Part shown: one piece after another, positions 1 through 6,927 of the stretch
How positions within the stretch are numbered: the first letter of the stretch is position 1
How the letters are laid out: each line of letters begins with the position of its first letter
IMG/VR virus record: IMGVR_UViG_3300021962_000014
Span: 1-35,982 of that record
Strand: one strand, 5' to 3'
From: a virus
Length of the DNA stretch: 35,982 nt
Program-made: the position numbers and the translations under genes
Notes under the pieces: model-generated
Told to the model about the DNA's origin: nothing
Databases searched by the model: none
The model's input: only the letters and a program-made list of their open reading frames with translations

Positions 1-127
1 ATCATCGGCAAGCTGTTGACCGATCTCAGCAACGGCAACCTTGCCGCCGTCTTCGATGTAGCTTGTGATGTATGGAATGAACCGGCTGGCCATGATCAAT
101 GATGCGGATGTCGGGTCAAGCGGCTCC
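1..127. repeat. Left copy of 127-bp end repeat (circular overlap)
   Basis: Bases 1-127 are identical to bases 35856-35982. The match begins at the first base of the window and ends at its last base. This is what a circular molecule looks like when an assembler leaves one k-mer of overlap, and 127 is a common k-mer length. A true short terminal repeat is possible but less likely, because the repeat lies inside a reading frame that stays open across the join. Confidence 0.95.
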
Positions 128-237
128 AGTTCCTTCTTTTTGGGTAGAAGGTCGGGATACCAGCTTGCAATCTGCTGTTTTGCAAGCGACTTCAACACAT
201 CGCGTGCGATGGTGTACAGTTCCACACCGTCCGGCAT
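1..237 (-). CDS. Mu F/SPP1 gp7-like head morphogenesis protein, N-terminal part
   Basis: This is the 5' part of the gene that continues at 35982 and ends at 35202 once the circle is closed. From ATG 237 the frame reads MPDGVELYTIARDVLKSLAK and runs without a break into the larger part, giving about 296 aa in total. The first in-frame stop upstream is at 337-339. A TTG at 288 would add 17 residues rich in Lys, Arg and Pro. Neither start has a clear ribosome-binding site, so the true N-terminus is uncertain. The gene lies directly downstream of the phosphoesterase gene and upstream of the prohead protease, the usual place for this minor head protein. Confidence 0.8.
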   Translation of the reverse strand, partial: MPDGVELYTIARDVLKSLAKQQIASWYPDLLPKKKELEPLDPTSASLIMASRFIPYITSYIEDGGKVAVAEIGQQLADD

Positions 238-331
238 TTTGGATAAAAGCCGGTTGCGGTTCGGTTTTTTGGGGCGTTTTGGTGTCAATTTGGTTGTTTT
301 ACTGATGTAAAATCGGGTTTGATTGCCGTTT

Positions 332-1210
332 TTAGGCTAATGCCTGTTGGGCTTCGATGCGAATCTTGTCGTTATGCACGATCAGCCTGAGCCATGTTGC
401 CCCAAGCGGCTTGGGATTTAAGCCTTTTTCGATTACCCAACCGTCCATGATTGAGTGTTCGTCTTTATAACCCGGCGTGCTGATGTGCAGGGTGTCGCGG
501 CGTGTGATGCGGTTTTGAGCGTTTAGCTTTTGCTGTGGTACAACCACCGTCCATGATTCGTGGGTATGGCCTGACCAGATCACATCTGCATCAGGCCAGA
601 TCACGGCCCGGCGTGCTGTACCGATAACGCCCCGCGTCACAGGCCCGCCCACGCCATGCCCGTGGTGGTAGGCAATGATCTTACTTTCCTTCCACCCTGC
701 ACCTTGGCGGCTAAACTGCAATCGAATAAAGCCCGCGTAACTCATTGCCGCCGCTTCCAGCCTTTCGGCCAAAAACGCGGTCAGGTCAATGCCGCAGCGG
801 TTCAGAATGTTGGTTTCATGGTTGCCAGGTGAAAGTGTGGCGAAGTGGTTTTTATAGGGCGAATAAAACTTCGTGGCTTCGTCGAGTAGGACATTGAGAT
901 AGTCATTTCGGCCCTGCTGTTCGGGTGCTATTGCGGATCGGCTGGAACGCGGGTCAAACTTGCCTTGCATGGCACAAAACAAGTCACCACAGTCAAAGAT
1001 CAGGGCATTGCGTGCCACGGCCTCGTCAAGGTGCCGCTTTTCCAATGCACGGTCGCATTTGGCATTATCGTGGTGTGCATCGGATCTCAGCAGAATCCAA
1101 CCTTCCCACGATGTTTTGTTTGGCACTTCAATGCGAACAACCGTACACTGTCGGCTGGGTTGTTCGACGGTGGCAAAAGCCTTGTGAGCTTGCAACGCTT
1201 TAGCCCTCAT
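332..1210 (-). CDS. Calcineurin-like metallophosphoesterase
   Basis: The protein (292 aa) carries the full metallophosphoesterase motif set: SDAHHDN (metal ligands near residues 44-46), DCGDLF (Asp 76), PGNHE (Asn/His 130-131), YHHGHG (about 182-185) and SGHTHES (about 215-217). These residues bind the two metal ions that hydrolyse phosphomonoesters or diesters. The substrate cannot be told from sequence; phage members have been linked to nucleic-acid or nucleotide processing. ATG 1210 is chosen because AGGAAG sits about 8 bases upstream. An upstream TTG (1234) lacks such a site. The gene overlaps the end of the preceding membrane-protein gene by 11 bases. It sits between the lysis/adhesion block and the head genes, which is not a standard position. 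Confidence 0.85.
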   Translation of the reverse strand: MRAKALQAHKAFATVEQPSRQCTVVRIEVPNKTSWEGWILLRSDAHHDNAKCDRALEKRHLDEAVARNALIFDCGDLFCAMQGKFDPRSSRSAIAPEQQGRNDYLNVLLDEATKFYSPYKNHFATLSPGNHETNILNRCGIDLTAFLAERLEAAAMSYAGFIRLQFSRQGAGWKESKIIAYHHGHGVGGPVTRGVIGTARRAVIWPDADVIWSGHTHESWTVVVPQQKLNAQNRITRRDTLHISTPGYKDEHSIMDGWVIEKGLNPKPLGATWLRLIVHNDKIRIEAQQALA

Positions 1211-1394
1211 TTGCGATCTTCCTGAAAAGAGCAAAGGAATTTAATGCAGTTGCAACTGCAACGGTTGCAAGATTGCACCATCCAAGCAAATAGCAGACCC
1301 AATAGGGAACCGCTAAAATTGCTCCGGTTGCGATCACCAAGGCTAGAGCTGTAACTATCGGCGGTTTATTAGCCTGCAACGGCTTCGCCCTCAT
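1200..1394 (-). CDS. Small two-segment membrane protein (holin candidate)
   Basis: The 64-aa product has a basic N-terminus, one hydrophobic stretch (about residues 14-34), a short Cys/Trp-containing turn, and a second hydrophobic stretch (about 39-56) ending in a positively charged tail. That is compatible with a small class II holin or another inner-membrane protein, but there is no diagnostic motif. The first ten residues (MRAKPLQANK) closely resemble those of the next gene (MRAKALQAHK), suggesting a local duplication of the start region. It overlaps the end of the upstream gene by 26 bases and lacks a strong ribosome-binding site, so it may depend on translational coupling. Confidence 0.55.
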   Translation of the reverse strand: MRAKPLQANKPPIVTALALVIATGAILAVPYWVCYLLGWCNLATVAVATALNSFALFRKIANEG

Positions 1395-1692
1395 ATGCCG
1401 ATCGAGAGGCCGCCAAGCAGGCCAGTTTGTAAGGCTCAGACTGTGCCAATGTCAGTTTTAACTCGTGTTCGACAATCTCGCGGACATGAGCAAGTTGCGG
1501 AAAGTCTGCCCAAGACTGGATCACAGCCGATAGCAACCGGATGCGGTCGCTGTGCAGTTCATACATGGCGAATGCGCCGTCAATGGAGATGACTGGTTTT
1601 TCGCCCGCGTGCATCTCTGCAAGTTCTTTTTCGACTGCGGCAAGCTCTTCATCCGTTGGTTCAAGCTCGTCATTATCTTGGCTATCAGACAT
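1369..1692 (-). CDS. Acidic hypothetical protein
   Basis: The protein (107 aa from ATG 1692) begins with a strongly acidic, Ser/Asp/Glu-rich segment (MSDSQDNDELEPTDEELA), followed by a predicted helical region with a LAHVREIVEHELKLTLAQSE amphipathic pattern. A G-rich stretch just upstream of ATG 1692 may serve as ribosome-binding site; an upstream TTG at 1704 is less likely. I do not recognise the family. It follows the papain-like peptidase by 52 bases and overlaps the small membrane protein downstream, so it is part of the lysis/host-interaction block of the late operon. Confidence 0.6.
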   Translation of the reverse strand: MSDSQDNDELEPTDEELAAVEKELAEMHAGEKPVISIDGAFAMYELHSDRIRLLSAVIQSWADFPQLAHVREIVEHELKLTLAQSEPYKLACLAASRSAYEGEAVAG

Positions 1693-1744
1693 GCCAGCCC
1701 CCAAAAAAAGAGAGTAACCAGTGCAAACAAAACCGCCGTCAGTC

Positions 1745-2656
1745 TCACCAATTCAACACCGACCAGTTGAGTCGCTTCCGTGGCCAGCCTGTCAGGTTGC
1801 TTAAAGCCCATGAATCACCTTGTCCAAGCATGCGGTTGACTGTCTGTCTGTCCACCTTGAACGAGCCTTCGGGCATCCATTCAGGTTTCGGGCCTGAGAT
1901 CCAAGACTTGCCCCAACTGTTCTGGCAGATTGCTGATTGGTCTTTGAGGTCGATCCCAACAAAGCACATTTGGTGCGGCCATCGGCCTGATGGCTTGGCA
2001 AATCCGTTACTGTCGCGTTTGTAAGTGAAACCTTGGTTGCTTGCCACAGTTACCGGATAGCCGCCGGAAATGGCCGCCACCAGCTCATCCCAATTCGTCA
2101 CAGCCGCATAACTTGCCACGGGATGCAGGCGTGCTATCGGTTCAAGGTCATCAGGCACGCCGCGGCTGGCGTAATTAGAGCAGCAGAGCGATGCGGAATA
2201 GATGGACAGATCTACAGAACTGTATTTCTTTGCAGGTAGAACGCCGTATTTTTGCAACCATTGGGCCGCCCAGACACCGACCGAACCTTGACCCCAAAGC
2301 CTGCCGCCGCCGATCTCAACACGGCTGCCCCAATAGATTGACATGCAGTCAAGCCTGCCGGGGCTATCAGCACCATTGTCAACCGTGTCCATCGCGACTA
2401 AGATTTCAGCCGCTAGACCGGCACCATTGGCAACGCATGAGCCGCACGAGCCTTGGTTATAGACCCATTCAGACACGCCCCAAAGTTTGTCCATGTAGCG
2501 TGTTAGACATATCGGCCCGTCTGTGGGTGCGGCCTGCATGCACGCGGGTGCAACTTCGCTGAATGTTTTGATGTCATTTTCAAAGCAAATCCGCTGCACT
2601 TCGGCATGATCTTCGATCCAGCCAAAGCCAAAGTTTAGGGCGTCGAATTGGCTCAT
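1745..2656 (-). CDS. Papain-family (C1A-like) cysteine peptidase
   Basis: The 303-aa product has the papain signature NQGSCGSCVANGAG with oxyanion Gln 68 and nucleophile Cys 74, the His motif GRWPHQMCFVGID (His 228), and the Asn motif CQNSWGKSW (Asn 246). All catalytic positions are therefore present and correctly spaced for a C1 peptidase. There is no I29-type inhibitory propeptide and no obvious signal peptide. The N-terminal 60 residues are an unrecognised extension. The start codon overlaps the stop of the upstream secreted protein (ATGA), implying translational coupling. No muramidase or amidase is recognisable in the genome, so a role in breaching a proteinaceous envelope, at entry or at lysis, is a reasonable but unproven inference. 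Confidence 0.85.
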   Translation of the reverse strand: MSQFDALNFGFGWIEDHAEVQRICFENDIKTFSEVAPACMQAAPTDGPICLTRYMDKLWGVSEWVYNQGSCGSCVANGAGLAAEILVAMDTVDNGADSPGRLDCMSIYWGSRVEIGGGRLWGQGSVGVWAAQWLQKYGVLPAKKYSSVDLSIYSASLCCSNYASRGVPDDLEPIARLHPVASYAAVTNWDELVAAISGGYPVTVASNQGFTYKRDSNGFAKPSGRWPHQMCFVGIDLKDQSAICQNSWGKSWISGPKPEWMPEGSFKVDRQTVNRMLGQGDSWALSNLTGWPRKRLNWSVLNW

Positions 2657-3171
2657 TTAGCCAGCACCTCGCATGCTTTGCGGATCTGTGCCAATGTGGC
2701 CGTCAACTGCTCAACTGTCGTGACTTGCTGCGAATCCAAGAAATCACCCATCTTGACACCCGCCCAAAACCGATTAACCGCGTTGTTGGCTGAGTAGCTT
2801 GCCAAGGTGGTCACAGATTGTTCAAGCGACAACCCTAACCCACCAATCTGAGCGACAGCCGCGTCAATGGCGTCTATTAATCCTTTGGCACCCAGTTGCC
2901 GGTTGGCCTGATCTGGTACAGCACTAGCCACAAGGTCGTAAAACGCTTTGGCTTGACCTGTCAGGTTATTGACAGGCATGGGTGGCGTGGGTGTCGGTGG
3001 CGTGGTGTCATCAAGGTATTTGACCGAATTTGACTCGATTCCGACAATGTACACCCGCCCACGATCACTAAAGACGATGACTCGCTCTTGAGATGGTGGG
3101 ATGCTATAGGCAGGAATGCCCGGCGTTTGGCTCAGGAGCAGCGTTGCGAGTAGGTTAAGAATCACAGTCAA
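2653..3171 (-). CDS. Secreted hypothetical protein with Pro-rich linker
   Basis: The 172-aa product starts with a hydrophobic, signal-peptide-like segment (MTVILNLLATLLLSQTPGIPA). A short beta-rich part (RVIVFSDRGRVYIVGI) follows, then a Thr/Pro-rich linker (about residues 57-66), then a helical Ala-rich C-terminal domain of about 100 residues. The start is TTG 3171 or GTG 3165; a GAAGGG element lies just upstream. It is translationally coupled to the papain-like peptidase downstream. It could be a partner, chaperone or inhibitor of that enzyme, but no family is recognised. Confidence 0.6.
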   Translation of the reverse strand: MTVILNLLATLLLSQTPGIPAYSIPPSQERVIVFSDRGRVYIVGIESNSVKYLDDTTPPTPTPPMPVNNLTGQAKAFYDLVASAVPDQANRQLGAKGLIDAIDAAVAQIGGLGLSLEQSVTTLASYSANNAVNRFWAGVKMGDFLDSQQVTTVEQLTATLAQIRKACEVLAK

Positions 3172-3253
3172 GCCGCCCTTCGATGATGAAATGACAGATC
3201 AGCAACGCTAGCAGAATGCCGCCAATCATGGATGCGAATTCGACCGCCTGCAA
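3155..3253 (-). CDS. Tiny single-pass membrane peptide (candidate)
   Basis: A 32-codon frame begins at TTG 3253 with AGGTGA just upstream and encodes one hydrophobic helix (ASMIGGILLALLICHFII) followed by a short charged tail. It fills most of an otherwise empty gap and overlaps the start of the next gene by 17 bases. Small single-pass proteins are common in phage lysis regions, but a frame this short can occur by chance, so the call is tentative. Confidence 0.35.
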   Translation of the reverse strand: MQAVEFASMIGGILLALLICHFIIEGRLDCDS

Positions 3254-3315
3254 TGATCACCTGACCTTTCCGGGACTGAGTAATAAGAGTGCCGTCCGTG
3301 GCGTCCTAAGGTGTA

Positions 3316-3582
3316 CTAACGAATATCAATCGTGTCGTCAGGCGACTTCTGTGTCGATTTCGCCAAATCCACCGAAGTCGATTTCGATCGGCTTAATGTC
3401 CGCTCGAGGGTCGATCTGCGGATAGCTGCGATTGCATATAACACCGCTGCTATCCCGTACATCAATTCCGGAATCGACGGGTCGATTGCCGCCCGTTGTG
3501 CCACTTGGTCGGTTGCAACCGCCAGAGGTGCGATCATCCAACCCATGTTTGGATTCAAGATTGTGTCCTCCGGTAATTGCAT
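3316..3582 (-). CDS. Small hypothetical membrane-associated protein
   Basis: The 88-aa product has a hydrophobic segment in the middle (about residues 40-54, LMYGIAAVLYAIAAI) and a basic, Ser-rich C-terminus. ATG 3582 has a weak AGGA element upstream. A TTG at codon 9 has a much better GGAGG eight bases upstream and may be the real start. A second frame (GTG 3652 to 3338) overlaps it and is coupled to the preceding stop, but its composition looks like a shadow. No family is recognised; the place among lysis-region genes is the only clue. Confidence 0.45.
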   Translation of the reverse strand: MQLPEDTILNPNMGWMIAPLAVATDQVAQRAAIDPSIPELMYGIAAVLYAIAAIRRSTLERTLSRSKSTSVDLAKSTQKSPDDTIDIR

Positions 3583-3648
3583 TGCGTTTTGTCCTGTATG
3601 GCCTGCCTAGCGTGTTTCTGGCACGTGGGTGCGGTGTTTTACGTTTGG

Positions 3649-3825
3649 TCACTGAGGGGTTGACTCGATAGCCTGGTTGATTTGCTTGCCACGTGCGGCT
3701 AATGCCAAAGAAACCGTTGTGTCGTTCACGGCAACCGCTTCACCGCGTGCCATCCGTTCAAGCATTTCACGGATAATTTCGACAATAAACGGCGTGAATA
3801 TCTTGATCAAAAACGCGGGTATCAT
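3649..3825 (-). CDS. 58-aa hypothetical protein
   Basis: This short gene reads MIPAFLIKIFTPFIVEIIRE and continues with a charged helix, ending ...NQAIESTPQ. Its ATG overlaps the stop of the upstream holin-like gene (ATGA), a typical sign of a real coupled gene. The N-terminal 20 residues are an amphipathic or weakly hydrophobic helix, compatible with a membrane-associated peptide. No family is recognised. Confidence 0.55.
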   Translation of the reverse strand: MIPAFLIKIFTPFIVEIIREMLERMARGEAVAVNDTTVSLALAARGKQINQAIESTPQ

Positions 3826-4124
3826 TGGTCGTTAACTTCTTCTTCTTCGACTTCCAAGTCAATCGGCACACCCGACGCAAACAGCGTTTTGGCCGTCTTC
3901 ATGCCACGCAGGTAACCGGCAATCGAGCTTGCAAGCCAAACAATCAAAGCGGCTTGCGGGCCGGTGTAGATCAGGTTGACAGAATCAAGCAACGCCAAAC
4001 CGATTGCAATTGCCAAAGCGACAAACGACTGGGCACCAAGGCCGCGTAAGAGTGCCGATTGCAATTCACTGAAATTGAGATAACCTTGAATCGCCAGACT
4101 GCTGTTGAGTTCCTCTTCGCTCAC
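3822..4124 (-). CDS. Holin-like protein with two membrane segments
   Basis: The 100-aa product has an N-terminal polar part, two hydrophobic segments (about residues 32-54, QSFVALAIAIGLALLDSV, and 58-72, AALIVWLASSIAGYL), then a basic patch (RGMKTAK) and a very acidic tail (EVEEEEVNDQ). Size, topology and charged C-terminus fit a holin, which would permeabilise the inner membrane at the end of the lytic cycle. GTG 4124 is chosen because AAGGAGG lies eight bases upstream and it overlaps the stop of the nuclease gene (GTGA). A TTG at 4154 is possible but lacks support. Confidence 0.6.
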   Translation of the reverse strand: MSEEELNSSLAIQGYLNFSELQSALLRGLGAQSFVALAIAIGLALLDSVNLIYTGPQAALIVWLASSIAGYLRGMKTAKTLFASGVPIDLEVEEEEVNDQ

Positions 4125-4573
4125 TTTGCCACCCTCCTTCGTCGAAATTCCCAAGGTGCAATTTGTTCTGGATCAGCCCACAAGCCACGCTTTTCGGCCT
4201 GCGCTTTAGATTGTGCATTTGACAGCGGCATGTCGTATTTGGCGTATTGCTCATACCACCAAGCCGCCCCTTGCTCGACCATCACGCGATTCACATCAAC
4301 GCCGTCCGCTTCAACCTTGGCAACAATGCGGCCATAGCGGTCTTTTGACATCGGCGTGATATGCACCGACTTGCCAAATGTTATTTCGCTCAAAGCATGT
4401 TTGGAGGCTTGACCGTGCGGCTGTTTCAACTCCGGCGCGTCGATCCCGTAAAGCCTGATCTTGCTTGTTTCCGTGGTTCTGACCGTGATCGTGTCGCCAT
4501 CGTGGACACTGACAACCTGAGCGTCAAACGGGTCAAGTAAAGCGCATGTGATAAGAGCTATGAGCGTAATCAT
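4121..4573 (-). CDS. Secreted staphylococcal-nuclease-like (thermonuclease) protein
   Basis: The 150-aa product has a short hydrophobic N-terminus (MITLIALITCALL), suggesting export, and an SNase domain. Family residues are visible: VHDGDTITV (Asp 25 and 27), IRLYGIDAPEL (Arg 40, Asp 45, Glu 48) and DRYGRIVA (Arg 82). These match the calcium-binding and catalytic positions of staphylococcal nuclease. The C-terminus (GLWADPEQIAPWEFRRRR) is typical of bacterial SNase proteins. ATG 4573 is preceded by GAAGG. A secreted nuclease could degrade extracellular or host DNA at lysis or act at entry. It is coupled to the holin-like gene downstream. Confidence 0.88.
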   Translation of the reverse strand: MITLIALITCALLDPFDAQVVSVHDGDTITVRTTETSKIRLYGIDAPELKQPHGQASKHALSEITFGKSVHITPMSKDRYGRIVAKVEADGVDVNRVMVEQGAAWWYEQYAKYDMPLSNAQSKAQAEKRGLWADPEQIAPWEFRRRRVAK

Positions 4574-4795
4574 TTAACCTTCTTTTGTCTGGATGTTCCC
4601 GAAACAGGTTTCGGTCACATCGGTACAATCGTTGTCAACCCCTCGACTGATTTCATCCAACAGGTCTTCAATTACAACTGCCGCCCTTTTCAACAGTCTT
4701 GCGTCATAGTTATCCTTCGCATCGCTGTAACAACCTGCCCATTTTTCCAACTCTTCTATCAGCTCGTAAGGTTTCAGGGTTTCAACATTCTTCAT
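4574..4795 (-). CDS. Acidic hypothetical protein
   Basis: The 73-aa product is acidic and probably helical in its first 50 residues (LKPYELIEELEKWAGCYSDA, then LLKRAAVVIEDLLDEISRG), and it ends with a polar Cys-containing tail. Residues 7-50 resemble small phage proteins of unknown role that carry a YELIEELE..A helix pattern. It stops one base before the nuclease start codon, so the two are co-translated in the late operon. Confidence 0.55.
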   Translation of the reverse strand: MKNVETLKPYELIEELEKWAGCYSDAKDNYDARLLKRAAVVIEDLLDEISRGVDNDCTDVTETCFGNIQTKEG

Positions 4796-4801
4796 CTTAC
4801 A

Positions 4802-4999
4802 TCACCCAGGAACCGTGAACAAATGACCACAAATCAAACCTGCAATGTAAGCTAACCAAATTGTCCGCTGATTTACACCCCAAATCGTTTCGGATATGGT
4901 GATTTTACCCTTAAGAAACAGCTTGAGATCATACAGCAGCAACGTAATTGCCGCCGTGATCAGCAAGATGAAATTTGTGCCAGATTGCATCATGTTCAT
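4802..4999 (-). CDS. Small two-segment membrane protein (second holin candidate)
   Basis: The 65-aa product has two hydrophobic segments (about residues 9-28, NFILLITAAITLLLYDLKLF, and 47-63, IWLAYIAGLICGHLF) joined by a short polar loop with Lys and Gly. This topology matches small holins or antiholins. Its ATG overlaps the stop of the upstream gene (ATGA). With the proteins at 3822-4124 and 1200-1394 there are three candidates, so the actual holin/antiholin assignment is open. Confidence 0.55.
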   Translation of the reverse strand: MNMMQSGTNFILLITAAITLLLYDLKLFLKGKITISETIWGVNQRTIWLAYIAGLICGHLFTVPG

Positions 5000-5565
5000 G
5001 ATAGCGGCATGTTCCCGTTATCCGGTGGTGCAGGCGGTGCCCATCCAAGCGTTGGCAGTTGTGCGATATATTGCTCGCGAGTTGGTACAGCTTGTTGGCC
5101 TGTCACAACGGCGGTTTCAATGGCGTAGGACACCTTAAAGCATTGCTCGCGAAACGCTGCGGCCTGTTGACTTTCAGCAGCCCATTGCGGATCGGTTGCA
5201 TCTTTCCACGTGCATGCTGTCGTGATGTTATCATAGTCGCGAAATGCAACTTCACTATTCATGTGATCATCAAGATACTGCTTAAATTGCGGCCGGATGT
5301 TTCGCAAATATTGCAATTGCTCTTCTGGTGTGAGAGTCTCAACCGACCAGCTTTGCACAACCTCCGCGTTGCCTAATGTGAGCGATTCCGCAAGTTTATG
5401 CGTCGATGGGTCAAACGCCGGTTTTTCACTTGTATAGCACGGGACCCAGCCATAGGACACAATGATAGCCTCGTCCAGCAAATGAAAGTTGCTGATATTC
5501 TGCCAATTCCTCGGCAAGGCTTGCGGGCGGCCAATCGTGTCGTTTTGGATGTAGCAGTATTGCAT
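4996..5565 (-). CDS. Tail-fibre-associated hypothetical protein
   Basis: The 189-aa product lies three bases after the LamG adhesin gene. Its segment FDPSTHKLAESLTLGNAEVV resembles the short domain found in many phage proteins encoded next to tail fibres, followed by a helical region and a Pro-rich end (LGWAPPAPPDNGN). Such proteins are often fibre-assembly chaperones or fibre-cap parts; that role here is inferred from position. No signal peptide or membrane segment is visible. Confidence 0.5.
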   Translation of the reverse strand: MQYCYIQNDTIGRPQALPRNWQNISNFHLLDEAIIVSYGWVPCYTSEKPAFDPSTHKLAESLTLGNAEVVQSWSVETLTPEEQLQYLRNIRPQFKQYLDDHMNSEVAFRDYDNITTACTWKDATDPQWAAESQQAAAFREQCFKVSYAIETAVVTGQQAVPTREQYIAQLPTLGWAPPAPPDNGNMPLS

Positions 5566-5568
5566 TTT

Positions 5569-6927
5569 TTATGACGTTGGAAAAAGGCCGGTGGGTGGGG
5601 TGAAATTAGCGGTGTAGTAGGCTTTCTTTGCGATGCGGAGAGGGCCAATGAGGCCGTTAAAGTAGAAACCAGAACTATCAAAACCTCTAGCCAAGTAAAT
5701 TGAGTTAGCACCTGTTGAAATGTTAACAGTGTTTGACGCAGAATAATAACTTGTCCCATTTACAAAAAGTTTCAAAACGCCATTAGATCGACTTGCTGCA
5801 AAATGATACCACTGATTTTCAGTAAGAGTGATCCCAGACGTCTGCCTGACACCGCCATCGTAAAGCATCAATGACGACTGATACAGGCCAAACGTAATTG
5901 GGCTTGCGGATGCTGCACCCCTTGTGTCAACGATTGTTTGTTGGGCACTTGCGTTTGCATTAATATAAACCCACGTCTCAACTGTATAATCCCCCGTACC
6001 AAACTGAAACGAAGAATTACCCGCCAAACTCAAATAATCCCCCGCCCCGTCAAAGCTCGCCACCGTGCCGTAAGTTGCATCTGACACTAGCACAGCGTCG
6101 CCATAAGGCGTGACGGTCAGGGCGTTAGGCGATTCGTCCGTAAATGTCGTGCCGCCCGGCGTGCCCTGCATGTTGAGGATGAGGGAGTCCGAAGTGTACA
6201 GATTGTAACGCGTCTTAATATAAGCCTTGATGTCTGCAAGTTCCGCATCGTTTATCGAGCGGTCGAGCAACATTACTTCGTTCAGGGCATAGCCGGGATT
6301 TGTCAGGTTGTAAGTTGGGCCGATAAACAGGCGGGCGAAATTGGCAACTCCATTGTAACTTACATTTTGTACAACGCTTGAGCCTTGAGTACATTCCACC
6401 TTATAATTTGGGTAGTCCATTCGGGCAAAGTGTGCGTTAGGGTTCAAAAGACCTTTACCGACACCGTAGTTTATAGCGGCCACGTTGCCTAAAAAGGCTT
6501 GAAAACTTGTCGTGGTCGCAAGATACCGAATTCCGCCGGAACTCGTAAGAGCCTCAGCAACCGTTGTGCCTGCTGTTGAATTGGTTTTTGTGCCAACCCA
6601 GATCATCGTGAATGGCGTTGTGCTATGCTGCCCAGCAAGGTTTTGCGTGAGTTGCAAAAACTGATCGTTTTGAGCAACCACCGCAGGCACGCCATTGACC
6701 GCATAAGTTGCGGATAATACAGGATATTTGGCCGCATCCGTCTGATAGGCCGTATTGCCGTTACCACTCTGATCAGCCCAACTCGACACATTGCCAGAAC
6801 CGTCAACAGTGACACCTGTGTCAGCTTTAAGCCACAGCTTGAGACCTGACAGTTGCGATGGATCAAACCCACCACCACCACCGCCGCCGGAAACAGCTTG
6901 AATTGATCGAATACGGTCAGCAATCAC
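5569..6927 (-). CDS. Tail adhesin with two LamG/concanavalin-like domains
   Basis: The 452-aa product starts with a short helix, then a run of seven glycines (residues 14-20) that probably acts as a hinge. The first jelly-roll domain begins LKLWLKADTGVTVDGSGNV with the SWADQSGNGN motif (about 28-240). The second is LamG-like (about 250-450), with FTDESPNALT, FGTGDYTVETWVYIN and WYHFAASRSNGVLKLFVNG motifs. Such domains bind carbohydrate, so this is the best receptor-binding candidate of the virion. The gene overlaps the tail-fibre stop by four bases, fitting a fibre shaft plus adhesive tip. Confidence 0.75.
   Translation of the reverse strand: MIADRIRSIQAVSGGGGGGGFDPSQLSGLKLWLKADTGVTVDGSGNVSSWADQSGNGNTAYQTDAAKYPVLSATYAVNGVPAVVAQNDQFLQLTQNLAGQHSTTPFTMIWVGTKTNSTAGTTVAEALTSSGGIRYLATTTSFQAFLGNVAAINYGVGKGLLNPNAHFARMDYPNYKVECTQGSSVVQNVSYNGVANFARLFIGPTYNLTNPGYALNEVMLLDRSINDAELADIKAYIKTRYNLYTSDSLILNMQGTPGGTTFTDESPNALTVTPYGDAVLVSDATYGTVASFDGAGDYLSLAGNSSFQFGTGDYTVETWVYINANASAQQTIVDTRGAASASPITFGLYQSSLMLYDGGVRQTSGITLTENQWYHFAASRSNGVLKLFVNGTSYYSASNTVNISTGANSIYLARGFDSSGFYFNGLIGPLRIAKKAYYTANFTPPTGLFPTS

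Noticed and set aside
1-127. True direct terminal repeats of a linear virion genome
   Set aside because: The repeat length equals a common assembly k-mer and one reading frame crosses the joined ends without interruption.
1521-1811. A 96-codon minus-strand frame starting inside the peptidase gene, with one hydrophobic segment and an AGGTGAT site
   Set aside because: Most of it overlaps two better-supported genes in other frames and the second half has shadow-like composition. A short overlapping membrane gene cannot be fully excluded.
3338-3652. A 104-codon frame (GTG 3652) coupled to the preceding stop
   Set aside because: It is antiphase to the 88-aa frame with a clean hydrophobic segment, and its Arg/Gly/Ser/Pro-rich composition looks non-coding. 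It is mentioned only as an alternative.
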